A stretch of DNA of 64,000 bases. Source: Plazaster borealis. Its lineage: Eukaryota; Echinodermata; Asteroidea; Forcipulatida; Labidiasteridae. Below the pieces are notes generated by a model that worked only from the letters and a program-made list of their open reading frames with translations, was not told the DNA's origin and searched no databases. Below, piece after piece: positions 31,010 through 42,030 of the stretch. Within the stretch, counting starts at the first letter, position 1, and every line of letters starts with the position of its first letter. The stretch is taken from NCBI GenBank assembly GCA_021014325.1, contig CM037472.1:248001-312000 (forward strand). Reading direction: 5' to 3'. The position numbers and the translations under genes were made by a program.

Positions 31010-33915
31010 TGCGAACTCAAATCAATAGGCACAAATAGACGTTAATCATGCGCAAATATGTATTTCAACCAAACTTTGACCCCGGTAGATAATTTTGATG
31101 GTAGTCAGTATTGATGCATCGTTAAAGGTGAGCATTGTGGCAAAGCGTAGGCGCCCCTGTAGAATCTCTGAAGATCCAAGAGCGTTGATGTGTTTACTGT
31201 CATGCATGGCTGAATGCTGGAGTGGCAATGCCTTCGTGTACATTATAGGACCCCCATCATAGGTGATTCCAGCTCCAAGATGCGTGGGAAATTAGTCGAC
31301 ATTCTTGCAGAAACAACATTCGTAATGCAATTGTTGGTGTCGTTGTTTTCAGCATATGTCACTCAACGACGAGAATGTCATCATCACGAATAGATCTGCC
31401 ACCATTATTACAATAATGTAATGACAGCTGTTGGTTCCGTCATCAGTCGTCGTCTATGTTAGCATATATGCCCACGCTGTTATTTCATGATGGATACTAA
31501 CTTCACTAGTTGATAATCAAATCAATCATAATAGTAAGTTATGACCAATATCACATGCGCTATGTTTTCCAGGCACCTGTGTACAGCAATCATACCCACA
31601 ATATTATTATTCCACGCACTATACTGTACAATGTGCCACATGACCACCACCACAATCTGGTATCTAAACGCTTGAACGAGTACCGATGTTTTACGCCCAA
31701 ATGGGCGCAAAGCAGCAAAATCACTTGTTGAATTTATCCCACACGTTTTTAGAGAAACAAATTTAAATGACCTTACCACCACTGAATGTCACCCAGTTAG
31801 TCTTCTCAAGGAGGAAGAATTATCCTACCTCCATGGTCTTCTATAGCAATTATAACCGATCAGCCCAATTAATAATAGTAGCAGCGTAATATTGTTTGTA
31901 TAATGTTTTATAGAGTGTTTGTCCTCAATATCTGCCGATCGGATGTTTCCTTATTACTCATAACATGGAGGAAGAAAATGCTCATAAGTGTCGCTTTGTG
32001 TTTTATTGGTGGTTTGATGATTTAATACAAATTTGTGTTCGTTTTATCGATGTGGGTTGCAGCATATGATAGCTATACTCTTTCAAATTATGATTCTTCC
32101 GTCGTATGCACATCTCCTATTAGACCGAAAGAAAAGAGTCATACTTTCATCAGGAAAGGACAACAGGTTTCAGATATCTCCGACAAAGTAACTCCCTTTC
32201 AACATGTTATCCTATTTCGCATCTTTTGTTAAAGTTTCATTTAGCCTGAATGCGTTTTTAATTGCTTTTTTTTCTTTTCTTGTACTTCTTTTGTTTTCCT
32301 TTGTAGCTATAAGACAAAGCCGAGAGGTGGTATTTTGTATACATGACAATCATTGATTCAGAAGGGTTCACTAAGGGGAGCTATGTACACTCACAAAATG
32401 CTATACTTTCTATTAGACCCAGTAACTGGGGCGCTGTACTCCTTTTTTCGAAATTTTTCATCTTCGGTCGTACTACATACCTTGTTTGAATTCTTTTACA
32501 GCACAAACTCAAACACAAATATCCATCATTTTATAGTCTTTAATAATGTGTAAATGTTATAAAGCAATATTTTTTATATAAATTAGGAAATTCGTTCATC
32601 ACTTTGCAGCACAATTTTTTTAAATGTTAGTACATTTTACAATCCATTAGCTGGACAATTTCAACAACCCTTTCTTTAAATTTAATTGGAATAAAATGGT
32701 TAAAATGATATGTAACCATCCATGCTGACGGTAGTGGTGGGGGTACTTTAACCATAATAACAAATGAAGGGTTTTTGCTATACGGAACTTTTGTTAACTT
32801 GTTATAAAGCATTAAAATTTGAGTTGAAAGCAGCGTCTGTTTGCAAGTATAGACCATGTAACCTTTGTTTACAAAAAACAGCGACCTTGTACATTCCAGG
32901 GCTTTTCTGGCAGGCAAGATAATGCACCGGTCATATGGGAATTGTCTTCATTTTGTGTCAACATTTCAACATAAATTCAAGAGTTACACAAATAACAGCT
33001 GAAGACGTTTTGAGATGTGCCCCTTTCTTCATATCAAACATTGATAAATATGAGCGACCTCCATAAAATATAATTTAAATGTTTTCTTCCATTCAGCTGT
33101 GTACAAATTGTGCCTGCAGGAAGTCCAGGCTCTGTGGCTCTTTTGTAAACATGTGATGTCACAGGGTACATGGTATAAGGAGTTCTTTCCTCCATGCCTG
33201 GTCTACAGCATTACAGGCATAATGTAGGACTGGTCGTATTCAACAAATTAATTGACAAACTTGATACTTCAAACTTAACTTGAAACGTGCTATAGGCCTA
33301 GTATCAATTGTTCTGTGAAATATATCTGTCAGAAATAAACCAATGTGCTAGTACATTGTTTCCCAGGCCTAAAGATCAATTTTCATTTTTATTAAGCAAT
33401 TCTAAACAATCATCAACATGAAGTTAACCTTCACAAAATTCCTGATAAGACATACACTAGGCTTTTTCTTCAAGACATGACCATCTATCTTTAATGAATA
33501 TTCATAAGTCTAAGATTCCATTTTAAAATGAAATTTTAATCTGAATAATAAACGTTCCTCTGAGAAGAAGTTTTCTTTGAGTTTGAATAGAACGATAAAA
33601 GGAAATCACTCAAAAATAGATGACCAGAAGTCATAAAATAAGATATCCCAAAGGATAATATACATGCATTCCATACAGATCACATTACACAAAAAAAGAA
33701 ATTTGAAAATTAGATAGTATTCGAGATTTCCAGCCTCCTGAATCTAGATCTGTTATATTTCAAAAAATGTCCTCTCTTATATATCGTCTGGTATAAGACC
33801 CACTTCCTTGTTGTAGCTTGGCTGTTAAAATGTCTCTGGAAAACCCATCATTTCACATCAACTTCGGCAACGACTGCCCATTGAAGCAAACACTGACCGG
33901 TGATGTGATATTTCT
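31010..33915. other. Intergenic, no gene seen
   Basis: AT-rich sequence with only short frames and no recognisable protein. Lies upstream of the 393-residue gene and downstream of BLOC1S3. Confidence 0.45.
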
Positions 33916-33920
33916 GTCAT

Positions 33921-36278
33921 TTAATTCTTCACATGTTCCTTTTGTTTGAGTTCAATTCTGATATTTGGAATGTTGACACAAGAGTTAATCATATCCAGTC
34001 TCTGTTCGATCTTTTTCAAATCTGTGGTGAAAACTCTCAAGTTATGGCTCACATCCTGTGTATAAAAAAACACATAGTCAATACATTAGTGGTAGGCAGA
34101 GCTTTAAGCTATGAAACTAACTAGTAACTCCCCTGATAACAATCAATCTGACATGTACCTCTCCAACGCCACAACAGCTCTTTGGTTCAGTCTTGTGTTT
34201 TAGTTATCGCACAGTAAATAAAACCCTTCCATTTTCTATTTATGTTTGGCAGCATATCTTGACACAAAAATAGAACTAAACCGAGAGACTATTAGTATTA
34301 ACACTAACCCTTAACCTCATCTTTTGCAGGAGACCCTCCTGAATCCTCCAAATGACTCCTTTATTATAACAATTCAACAGCCAAATGCAGGGAAGAGAGT
34401 CATTGCTGACAACAAAGTCTGTAACCTCTTAGGAGGTACATTGAAATGATGGCATTTCCACCTTTTGGTAACCCCTGGAGTTATAGATTCCAAGGAGCTT
34501 TTGGGAACAGTATCCTCAGCCTAAAGAACCCAACTTATTTTATTTTTATAAAAATACAGCACTTTTTGTTTAAATTATACCAGGCAGACTTCAAAAAGTC
34601 TGAATTCAGACTAAAAGTCTGAAGTTTCTCATTCCTACAAATGTTTGGACTCAGAGTGAGATATGATAAGTATGAATGTTCCAATGATAAACAATTATTT
34701 AATTCGGGCCTGCAGTAACGCGTCCTACAAAGTCAAATAACTTCTTAGGGACTGTTGAGGTTAAAGGGTCTGTGTACGTTTGGTAATGACTCTGAAAATT
34801 AATGGCAATAAAAACTTACTTGGTAAGAAGTACAGCAGCTTTGGATAGTATAATGCATTTTGAGAAACTTTTCACTTCGAAGTACTGCGATTATGGAAAA
34901 ATATATCACTTTTTATCCCAACAAATTTGCAGTAACGTTTCTCAGATTGTTTATTCCAATTGTAGATTATTCTTCCTGCGTGGACATAACCGCTCCAGAT
35001 TTTTCGGTAATATCTCAAAAGCGTTACCCTTTGAAATGAAATTTTAACAGGCTAGTTTTATGGTATATATCTACAACTATGTACGATTGAAATAAACAGT
35101 GGATTCCGATTACCAAACGTATACAATCCCTTCAAGTAAGTTAAGTGAATACAAACATACCTGAATGACAGACTGTGATTTTCCAAGCATCTGGTTAGCT
35201 TCCCCTAACTCCCTGGCAGATAACAGGAACGCTCCGGCTACAGAGTCATACAATGTTGATTGAAGACTTGCATTTCTCTCTCGCAGTTTACGATGGAGCA
35301 GTGTATCAAACTTTGATATTTCTTTCTCAGAAGGTTGTGTTTCATTTTGTGACGTTGTGCTTCCTGTTGATAACGACTTTAAATCATCTTTTCTGGGTGA
35401 AAGCTCAACTATAAAAAACAAAGATAAACAAGCTGTAGCAGTACCATCAAAGTATTTGTAAAGACCATTTTGTACACCACAAAAGCAAAGGGAATTTTTA
35501 TAGGTACAACAGTGTGATTTGGGATTTAATCATGTTGGCTTTTGATAAAATATTTATTGATTTTCAAAGCAAGAAAACAAACAAGTAAACAATAATGACT
35601 GACAAAAAGAGAAAAAGATGCCGAATCCAACCACCACTTTTCACTTGTAATCATCTCTAAATTAATCTAACTTGGCCTTTACTATTTTCGATAAATTATG
35701 GGTGAAAAAGTGGTGTTCAAAATCAGCATCTTTTCCCAAAATGCTTAAATTTGAACATTTAAATGAAATGTAGAAATTCAAATGTTACTGGCAACCCGAA
35801 CAAAGATATTGACAAAATTAGGAGACTGCCAACATTAGGGCTAGATAGATCATTTGGTAGAGCGCTGGCACGTTAATCCAGAGGTCGCAGGTTCAAGTCC
35901 CGCTCTAGATTAGCCTGCTAGTGCTAGAATAATTTTTTCTTTGTTGAACCCAAAATTACAATCAACCAAAATACAAGTATGTTGAATGATACTACCTTTC
36001 AATGGAGGAAGACCTGCATGTCTTATACCAGCAGGATCGGATGAGGATCGTTTTATCCTTGCTTGTTCATCTTCAACGTCATCTTCACTATCATCAGTTT
36101 CTGAAGCTTCTCCTTGTACGACGACACCTGGCTGAGCCGATAGAGTTCGTAGCGGCACGGGCCGTGGTTTAGGCTGGAACTGCGGTAACCTCTCCCCAGT
36201 CATACTGACACTTCCTTCTTCTTCATCGGAGTCAGATTCAATTGCCTCACCATAAACAACAGAAACTGTTTCTGACAT
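33921..36278 (-). CDS. BLOC1S3: BLOC-1 subunit 3 homologue, three exons
   Basis: BLOC-1 is a cytosolic complex needed for making lysosome-related organelles. Exons: 35996-36278, 35161-35408 and 33921-34055. The frame holds across both joins, giving 666 bases (221 residues plus TAA; human protein about 200). The N-terminus has two acidic repeats, YGEAIESDSDEEEG and GEASETDDSEDDVED, which match the duplicated GEA-ETDSE motif of vertebrate BLOC1S3. The C-terminal half is helical: LRERNASLQSTLYDSVAGAF, LLSARELGEANQMLGKSQ, then VFTTDLKKIEQRLDMINSCV in the last exon, corresponding to the family's conserved C-terminal helix. Start at 36278 (MSETVSVVYGEA). A short MITE lies about 240 bp upstream. Confidence 0.82.
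34762..35140. mobile_element. MITE, second AAAGG family, in BLOC1S3 intron 2
   Basis: Left end TTAAAGGGTCTGTGTACGTT, right end CAAACGTATACAATCCCTTC. Shares TTCTTCCTGCGTGGACATAA and CGCTCCAGATTTTTCGGTAA (reverse sense) with the copies in CYP46 copy A. About 380 bp. Confidence 0.75.
35795..35955 (+). repeat. tRNA-derived SINE, family 2, in BLOC1S3 intron 1
   Basis: Same lead GAACAAAGATATTGACAAAA and same tRNA-like body as 23495 (GGTTCAAGTCCCGCTCTAG as B box), ending near TTCTTTGTTGAACCCAAAAT just before the exon 1 donor of the minus-strand gene. Confidence 0.7.
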
Positions 36279-36519
36279 TACGAAAAATTAACTCAAAATT
36301 GTTATTCCGAAGCACAGTGGTGGTAAGTGTAATACGGTGTTTACATTGCACACTGAACCACCGATCGAAACAGTATTGCAGTACGAGCAGGTAGGTACCG
36401 ATGACAGTTTACACAATAACAAAACACAAGGCCGTCTGGGTGCAATACAAAGAGCCGAGGATCGATCCTTACTTTGTGGGAACGATCCCGGACGCGTCCC
36501 CACTGGTATGGATTCCTTG

Positions 36520-36652
36520 GCCCTTTTCGAAAGCTGAGCTTCAGTGGGTTCCGGCTTTGGCTTTGTCTGCCTGTGTTTGTAATGAAAGAGCACATTTTTT
36601 CCAAATAACGGAGCCCAAGCCTTAGTTCAATCCTGGGTTTCGAAAAGGGCCG
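36520..36652. mobile_element. Short foldback MITE upstream of BLOC1S3
   Basis: GGCCCTTTTCGAAA at about 36520 pairs with TTTCGAAAAGGGCC at 36638-36651. The inner arms AGTGGGTTCCGGCTTTGGCT and GAGCCCAAGCCTTAGTTCAA are partly complementary. A related TTTCGAAAAGGG motif occurs at 25650. Confidence 0.6.
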
Positions 36653-36659
36653 TTATATG

Positions 36660-37400
36660 TTAATGTAAAGAGGCAAGTTGTGGGCAAGTAGAGGGCGCTA
36701 TAACCGTATTATCGTATCTAAAAAATCTGAGCAATTTTTTTTAAACGTCAGCAAAATTACCAAGCTATATGCAATTGCAAAATACCCACCATATCATAAG
36801 GTATAATAGTTAACAATGTTTTTCAGAAAACGATTTTTCACAAATTGTTTTTATGTGAAATTTTGTCTGTGCCCGTAAAGATAAGGCAAAGTAACGCTAT
36901 CTAAAGTCCAAAGACGAAGAACCCCCCCCCCCAAAAAAAAAAAAAAAACTACGTTTAGCTTCCCCGCCCGCTTCCTTTTTAGAGGCCTGCTTTTTTGTTT
37001 CGGGCAACCAACTTGAAAAAAAATCATAGCCCGGCCCGCTGTCTTGAAATGTGTCGGGCGGCCATTTGTTTTTTTTTAAAGGGGGGAAGGCCCTGATCCT
37101 CCCTTCCTTTTTTTTCAAAGGGCAGGACGCTAAACATGTTTTTCGTTTTGCCTAAAGTTAAAAAATAATAATAAAACAATTCTTCATTAAACTATAAGCC
37201 GAACTTTAACTTCACATTTTGTCTAAATTGTATTACTATTAGTAACAATCAACAACCGTTGAATGTTAATTATTGTTTGTTAGTTAGCAAAAAGGGAAAT
37301 ATAAGGGTGGAATTGCGCCTTTGACAATCAGGATATTTGGCGCACAGTCAGAGTTTGTCATGAGAAAAGATATTTGGCTATTTAGCTTTTTTTCACCATG
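36660..37400. other. Intergenic, no gene seen
   Basis: Carries a C12/A15 junction at about 36920-36948. The minus-strand frame 36897-37118 is Lys/Phe-rich because of homopolymers and is not credible as a gene. Confidence 0.4.
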
Positions 37401-37404
37401 TCTT

Positions 37405-37735
37405 AAAGGCACTGAACACGTTTGGAAATTGTCAAAGACCAGTGTTCTAACTTGGTGTATCCCAACATATGCATAAAATAACAAGCCTGTGAAAATTTGG
37501 GCTCAATTGGTCATCGAAGTTGCAAGAAAATGATGAAAGAAAAAACACCCTTGTTGTACAAGCTTTCAGATAGGAATAAAAACTTCTTGCAAGAAGTTTT
37601 AAATATTTTAGTGAGAAATTACCTCTTTCTCATAAACTACATTACTTCAGAGGGAGTCGTTTCCTACAATGTTTTATACTATTAACAGCTTTGTTTTGAG
37701 TCATTACCAAACGTGTACGATATACCTTTAAATAC
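37405..37735. mobile_element. MITE, AAAGGCACTGAACACG family
   Basis: Left end TTAAAGGCACTGAACACGTT, right end CCAAACGTGTACGATATACC TTTAA. Inner landmarks TTGGTGTATCCCAACATATG and TTCAGAGGGAGTCGTTTCC. Confidence 0.85.
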
Positions 37736-37974
37736 ACTTCTAATCCGTAGTTTTTCATTGTCTACGGAAAAACTGTAGCTTGGCTACACTGCCTCGGGGC
37801 GAGGCTTGCTGTTTTAACCGCGGAGAGATTTGCTTCATAAAACTCTTATTACTAGCCTATATCAGATAGATTATTCCGATGGTCAAATCAGAATTATTGA
37901 AGCTCTATTCCTTGTTATAAGCTTTAGCGTTCAGCAGTGGCGTAACTATAGCCATTTTCATTGTGGGGAAATGT

Positions 37975-37976
37975 AG

Positions 37977-38038
<62 letters not shown>

Positions 38039-38090
38039 GCTGTTGTTGTTGTTGTTGTTGTTGTTGTTGCTGCTGTTGCTGCTGCTGCTG

Positions 38091-38173
<83 letters not shown>

Positions 38174-38200
38174 ATTGTTGTTGTTGTTGCTGCTGTTATT
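37975..38200. repeat. TTG/CTG trinucleotide tract
   Basis: About 75 units. The outer parts are TTG and the middle (about 38068-38128) is mostly CTG. The three + frames read poly-Val/Ala, poly-Cys and poly-Leu, and the minus strand poly-Thr/Ala; all are repeat artefacts. A TTTG tetramer run and G runs follow to 38330. Confidence 0.95.
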
Positions 38201-38898
38201 TTTGTTTTGGGGTTGTTTGTTTGATTTCTTGGGGTGTTGAGGTGTTTGTTTGTTTGTTTGTTTGTTGTTGTTTTTCGGGGGTGTTTTTTGGTGGACGTTT
38301 TTTTTAATTTTTTATTTGGGGGGGGGGGCGGGTTTTTGACGCCAACCATTTTTGATGATTTCATGGGGGGGGCTGGTTCTGAGCGGGCCCCTTCCTCCCC
38401 GCTGGTTACCCACTGTCGTTTAGTGAAAGCCAACCTGTATAGCCACTGATGCAGTACTGAGTGAAATGGGGGCGGCACCCCTCCTTCACCCTCTTTTGGA
38501 TTTTCAAAAATATATCAGCAAGTATTTAGTCGATCTTCGGGGATGCCTAAATTATGACCCCTCCCCCCCCCCCTTCAAAAGAAGAAGAAGTTAGAACAAA
38601 CAAACATAAACCAATGTGACACTGTCTGCCATGATCACAACGTCATTATATGGCTCAGTGGATGTTCTGCGGGATCGTAAGTTTACGCAGCAGAGTCCTT
38701 CAACTCAAAGGTCAACCATTATGATGTCGAATATTATGCACAGTATATGATTCACTGTGAACCGCCTCTTTTCGCGTTCAAGTCTACACAAGCTTCCGTG
38801 TGTTGTTTGGCTTGTGGACATTTTATAATCTACAGTTTCGGGGAGGCAGTCGCAAACCATATTTTGGAGGATCAAACCCCCAGGCTAAGGTGCTTGTG

Positions 38899-38994
38899 AT
38901 GACCTCTCGGTTACGCTCAACCGCTACTGGATCGAGGACGGGTAGCAGCAGTGATGGTCAAAAACATGAGTCAGTTTCACCACCGCGTTCACAG
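38899..38994 (+). CDS. Weak candidate first coding exon, unrecognised
   Basis: An ATG at 38899 opens MTSRLRSTATGSRTGSSSDG then QKHESVSPPRSQ and runs to a donor-like CACAG/GTATGC. The Ser/Arg-rich composition is typical of disordered N-termini. The phase-0 end could in principle join the ankyrin gene exon at 45639, which also begins in phase 0, as an alternative first exon. No transcript evidence is available. Confidence 0.2.
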
Positions 38995-39339
38995 GTATGC
39001 ATTTAAGTCTCGGCGTTGTGTCCTATACTTTACGCGTATCCTATACGGTAATTTTCACCAATGAGTTTGTATGCCCACAGATTCATATTTATTATTTACA
39101 ATGAGACGAAGATTTGGAGGGGGACCCGGGGAGTTTGTTTTTTTAATAATCGAATTAGTGAAGACTTCAAAGAGCAGCGCCTGCAAATGCTGCGCAATAG
39201 TGTGTAATCTTATTCAAATTTCGAACCAATAAGTTTCCCTCCCCTCGAGTTCGCATATCTACACCAAAGAGTCAAAGTTCCATTGCTTTGGTAAAATTCC
39301 CGACTCAAAGATATAAATAATAATGTGTCTTCCATTTAG

Positions 39340-40520
39340 GAAAATGAAGAACTTGGGTGGCTACTTCCTCCACTTAGTCTCAATGAGAAGAAATTGCCGT
39401 AACCTACCTCCCACATGTCTCAAAATGAATACATGGGGTAACCCCCCCCCCCCGTCAGTCTTAAAATGAAGAAATGGCCGTATACCTCCACCCTTAGTCT
39501 AAAAAATAAGAAATGGCCGTATACCTCCCCACCTTAGTCTCAAAATAAGGAAATTGCCATACCTCCCCACCCCCTTAGTCTCAAAATGAAGAAATTGCCG
39601 TACCTCCCCCACCTTAGTCTCAAAATGAAGAAATGGCCGTACCTCCCCCACCTTAGTCTCAAAATTAAGAAATTGCTGTATCTCCCACCTTAGTCTGGAA
39701 ATAAAGAAATTGCCGTATCTCCCCACCTTAGTCTCAAAATAAAGAAATTACCGTAACTCCCCACCTCTCAAATATAATAAAATTAATGTGGTACCCCCAC
39801 ACCTTAGTCTCAAAATGAAGAAATTGCCGTACGCACACCTCTCAAAATGAATAAATGGGGTAACACCCCCACCTTAGTCTCAAAATAATTACTGTAACTC
39901 CCACACCTCTCAAAATTAATAAAATTACTGGCGTACCTCCCATATCTTAGTCCCAAAATGAAGAAATTGCCGTACGCACACCTCTCAAAATGAATAAATG
40001 GGGTAACACCCCGACTTAGTCTCAAAGTAACTAGAAATTACTGTAACTCCCACACCTCTCAAAATTAATAAAATTACTGGCGTACCTCCCACACCTTAGT
40101 CCCAAAATGAAGAAATTGCCGTACGCACACCTCTCAAAATGAATAAATGGGGTAACACCCCGACTTAGTCTCAAAGTAACTAGAAATTACTGTAACTCCC
40201 ACACCTCTCAAAATTAATAAAATTACTGGCGTACCTCCCATACCTTAGTCCCAAAATGAAGAAATTGCCGTACGCACACCTCTCAAAATGAATAAATGGG
40301 GTAACACCCCCACTTAGTCTCAAAGTATACTAGAAATTACCGTAACTCCCACACCTCTCAAACTTAATACAATTAATGGGGTATACCTCCCACACCTTAG
40401 TCTCAAAATGAAGAAATTGCCGTACGCACACCTCTCAAAATGAATAAATGGGGTAACACCCCCACTTAGTCTCAAAATGAAGAAATTTTATTACCCCCTA
40501 CACACCTCTCCAAGTGAAGA
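39340..40520. repeat. Higher-order minisatellite, about 150-bp unit
   Basis: Submonomers of about 36-45 bp share CTTAGTCTCAAAATGAAGAA and ATTGCCGTA. From 39832 on they are organised in larger units: CGCACACCTCTCAAAATGAA starts at 39832, 39975, 40124, 40273 and 40425 (spacings 143, 149, 149, 152). The left third is the less organised founder-like part. The open frames across it are artefacts. Confidence 0.9.
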
Positions 40521-40524
40521 AATT

Positions 40525-41665
40525 CTGTTAGCCAGTCTAATTTTCACCGCATAGGGTTGGTAATCCGAATTTGACAACTTGAAGACTCTTTTTAAAGTTT
40601 TTTTAAAGGAGCTTTGTCAACTTTGGCTGACAATTTTCAACATTAAATTAGACCCAACAGCAAATTCCATAAATAATAAAATAATGCATTCATGGCTTCT
40701 TTTGCAACATACTCTTTTGTAGACATTGCCATATGACACCGGGCTAGCTATGGTTATGTTTAGGGCATGGGGGCCTGGGGCGTTGGCGCCTCAGTGTGAA
40801 CGCCTAGCTGGGTGAGGGCTATCCAAAAGGGGCCAAAGACACAACTGATATTGTTAAACATAGACCAACTGAGCAAAATGTTTGTTGGTATTTCTTATAT
40901 ATTTTTTAGTAATGAGATGCGCAGATCATTACAATAATAATTTGTACGAGCATGTTCATGAGCCGCCACCCATTGTTCAGCTCCACACCAGTCTGTGTGT
41001 ACCCACACAATGGAATACGCACATGATGGGTGTGTATAATGGGTATGTGCATGGCTCGTGTAATGCTCTTTTGGCTGACCTGGAATTGAGGTCACTTAGT
41101 TCTTCGCATCTGTTTTATGCAAACAGCAGTGTTTGTAAATTGAAGCATTTAAATACTAATATTAATGTAAGCGAGCCTTTATAAAACACTAATCGACCTA
41201 GGCCTAATCAATATTATTACAACAATAACAGCTTTATTTACAAATTGTAGTCATGTCACTTAAATATGATTTTCTATTGCCCATCATTTAAACATTAAAT
41301 TAAGAAAAGATTGATTTAATATTGTAACTTTTAAAAACTTTTTAAATTGAAAGAAGAGTCATGCATTAAAGTAAATATACATTTTCATTAAAGAGAGCCT
41401 CCGTGGAGGCGATTATTACTGATGACATTAAAAGCGGGAAACCTCAATTGACAATGCTCATTAATACAGAAATAAAACGAAGTTCTTAAGAATGGCACAT
41501 ACACAAATAACGATCAAGGCGCTTGACTGGGGGAAGTTTAGTTCTTCTTGCCGAATATTGACGATACGACGTGATGCTGGAGCGCTAGTGCCGAAGTTCC
41601 ATCCAATCAAAGGCCTGAACATTAGGAAAAGTAGATGAGTTATTTCTTTCACATAGACTTGGTGT
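40525..41665. other. Intergenic, no gene seen
   Basis: A + frame of 100 codons at 40882-41184 has no recognisable motif. The rest is AT-rich. Confidence 0.4.
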
Positions 41666-41671
41666 ATGTCT

Positions 41672-42030
41672 TTGAAGGCACTAGACACGTTTGGAATTAC
41701 TCAAAATAAATATTGAGCATAAAAAGTTACTTGGTAACGAGCAACGGAGAGCTGTTGATAGTATAAAACATTGTGAGAAACGACTCTCTCTGAAGTAACG
41801 TAGTTTTTGAGAAAGAGGTAATTTCTCACTAAAATATTTGAATCTGAGAAAGACTTGTGCAACAAGGGGTGTTTTTTCTTTCATTATTTTCTTGCAACTT
41901 CGATGACCAAATGAGCCCAAATTTTCAATGGCTTGTTATTTTATGCATTTATGTAATTGGGATACACCAAGTGAGAATACTGGTCTTTGACAATTACCAA
42001 ACGTGTCCGACGTTCAGTGCCTTTAAACAG
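41672..42030. mobile_element. MITE, AAAGGCACTGAACACG family
   Basis: Left end GAAGGCACTAGACACGTTTG, right end CAAACGTGTCCGACGTTCAG then TGCCTTTAAAC. Same inner landmarks as 24494, in the same orientation (ACTTGGTAACGAGCAACGG). Confidence 0.85.

Noticed and set aside
37924..38478. Poly-Thr/Ala frame on the minus strand and poly-Leu, poly-Cys, poly-Val frames on the plus strand
   Set aside because: Direct consequence of the trinucleotide tract; no non-repeat coding sequence or splice context.
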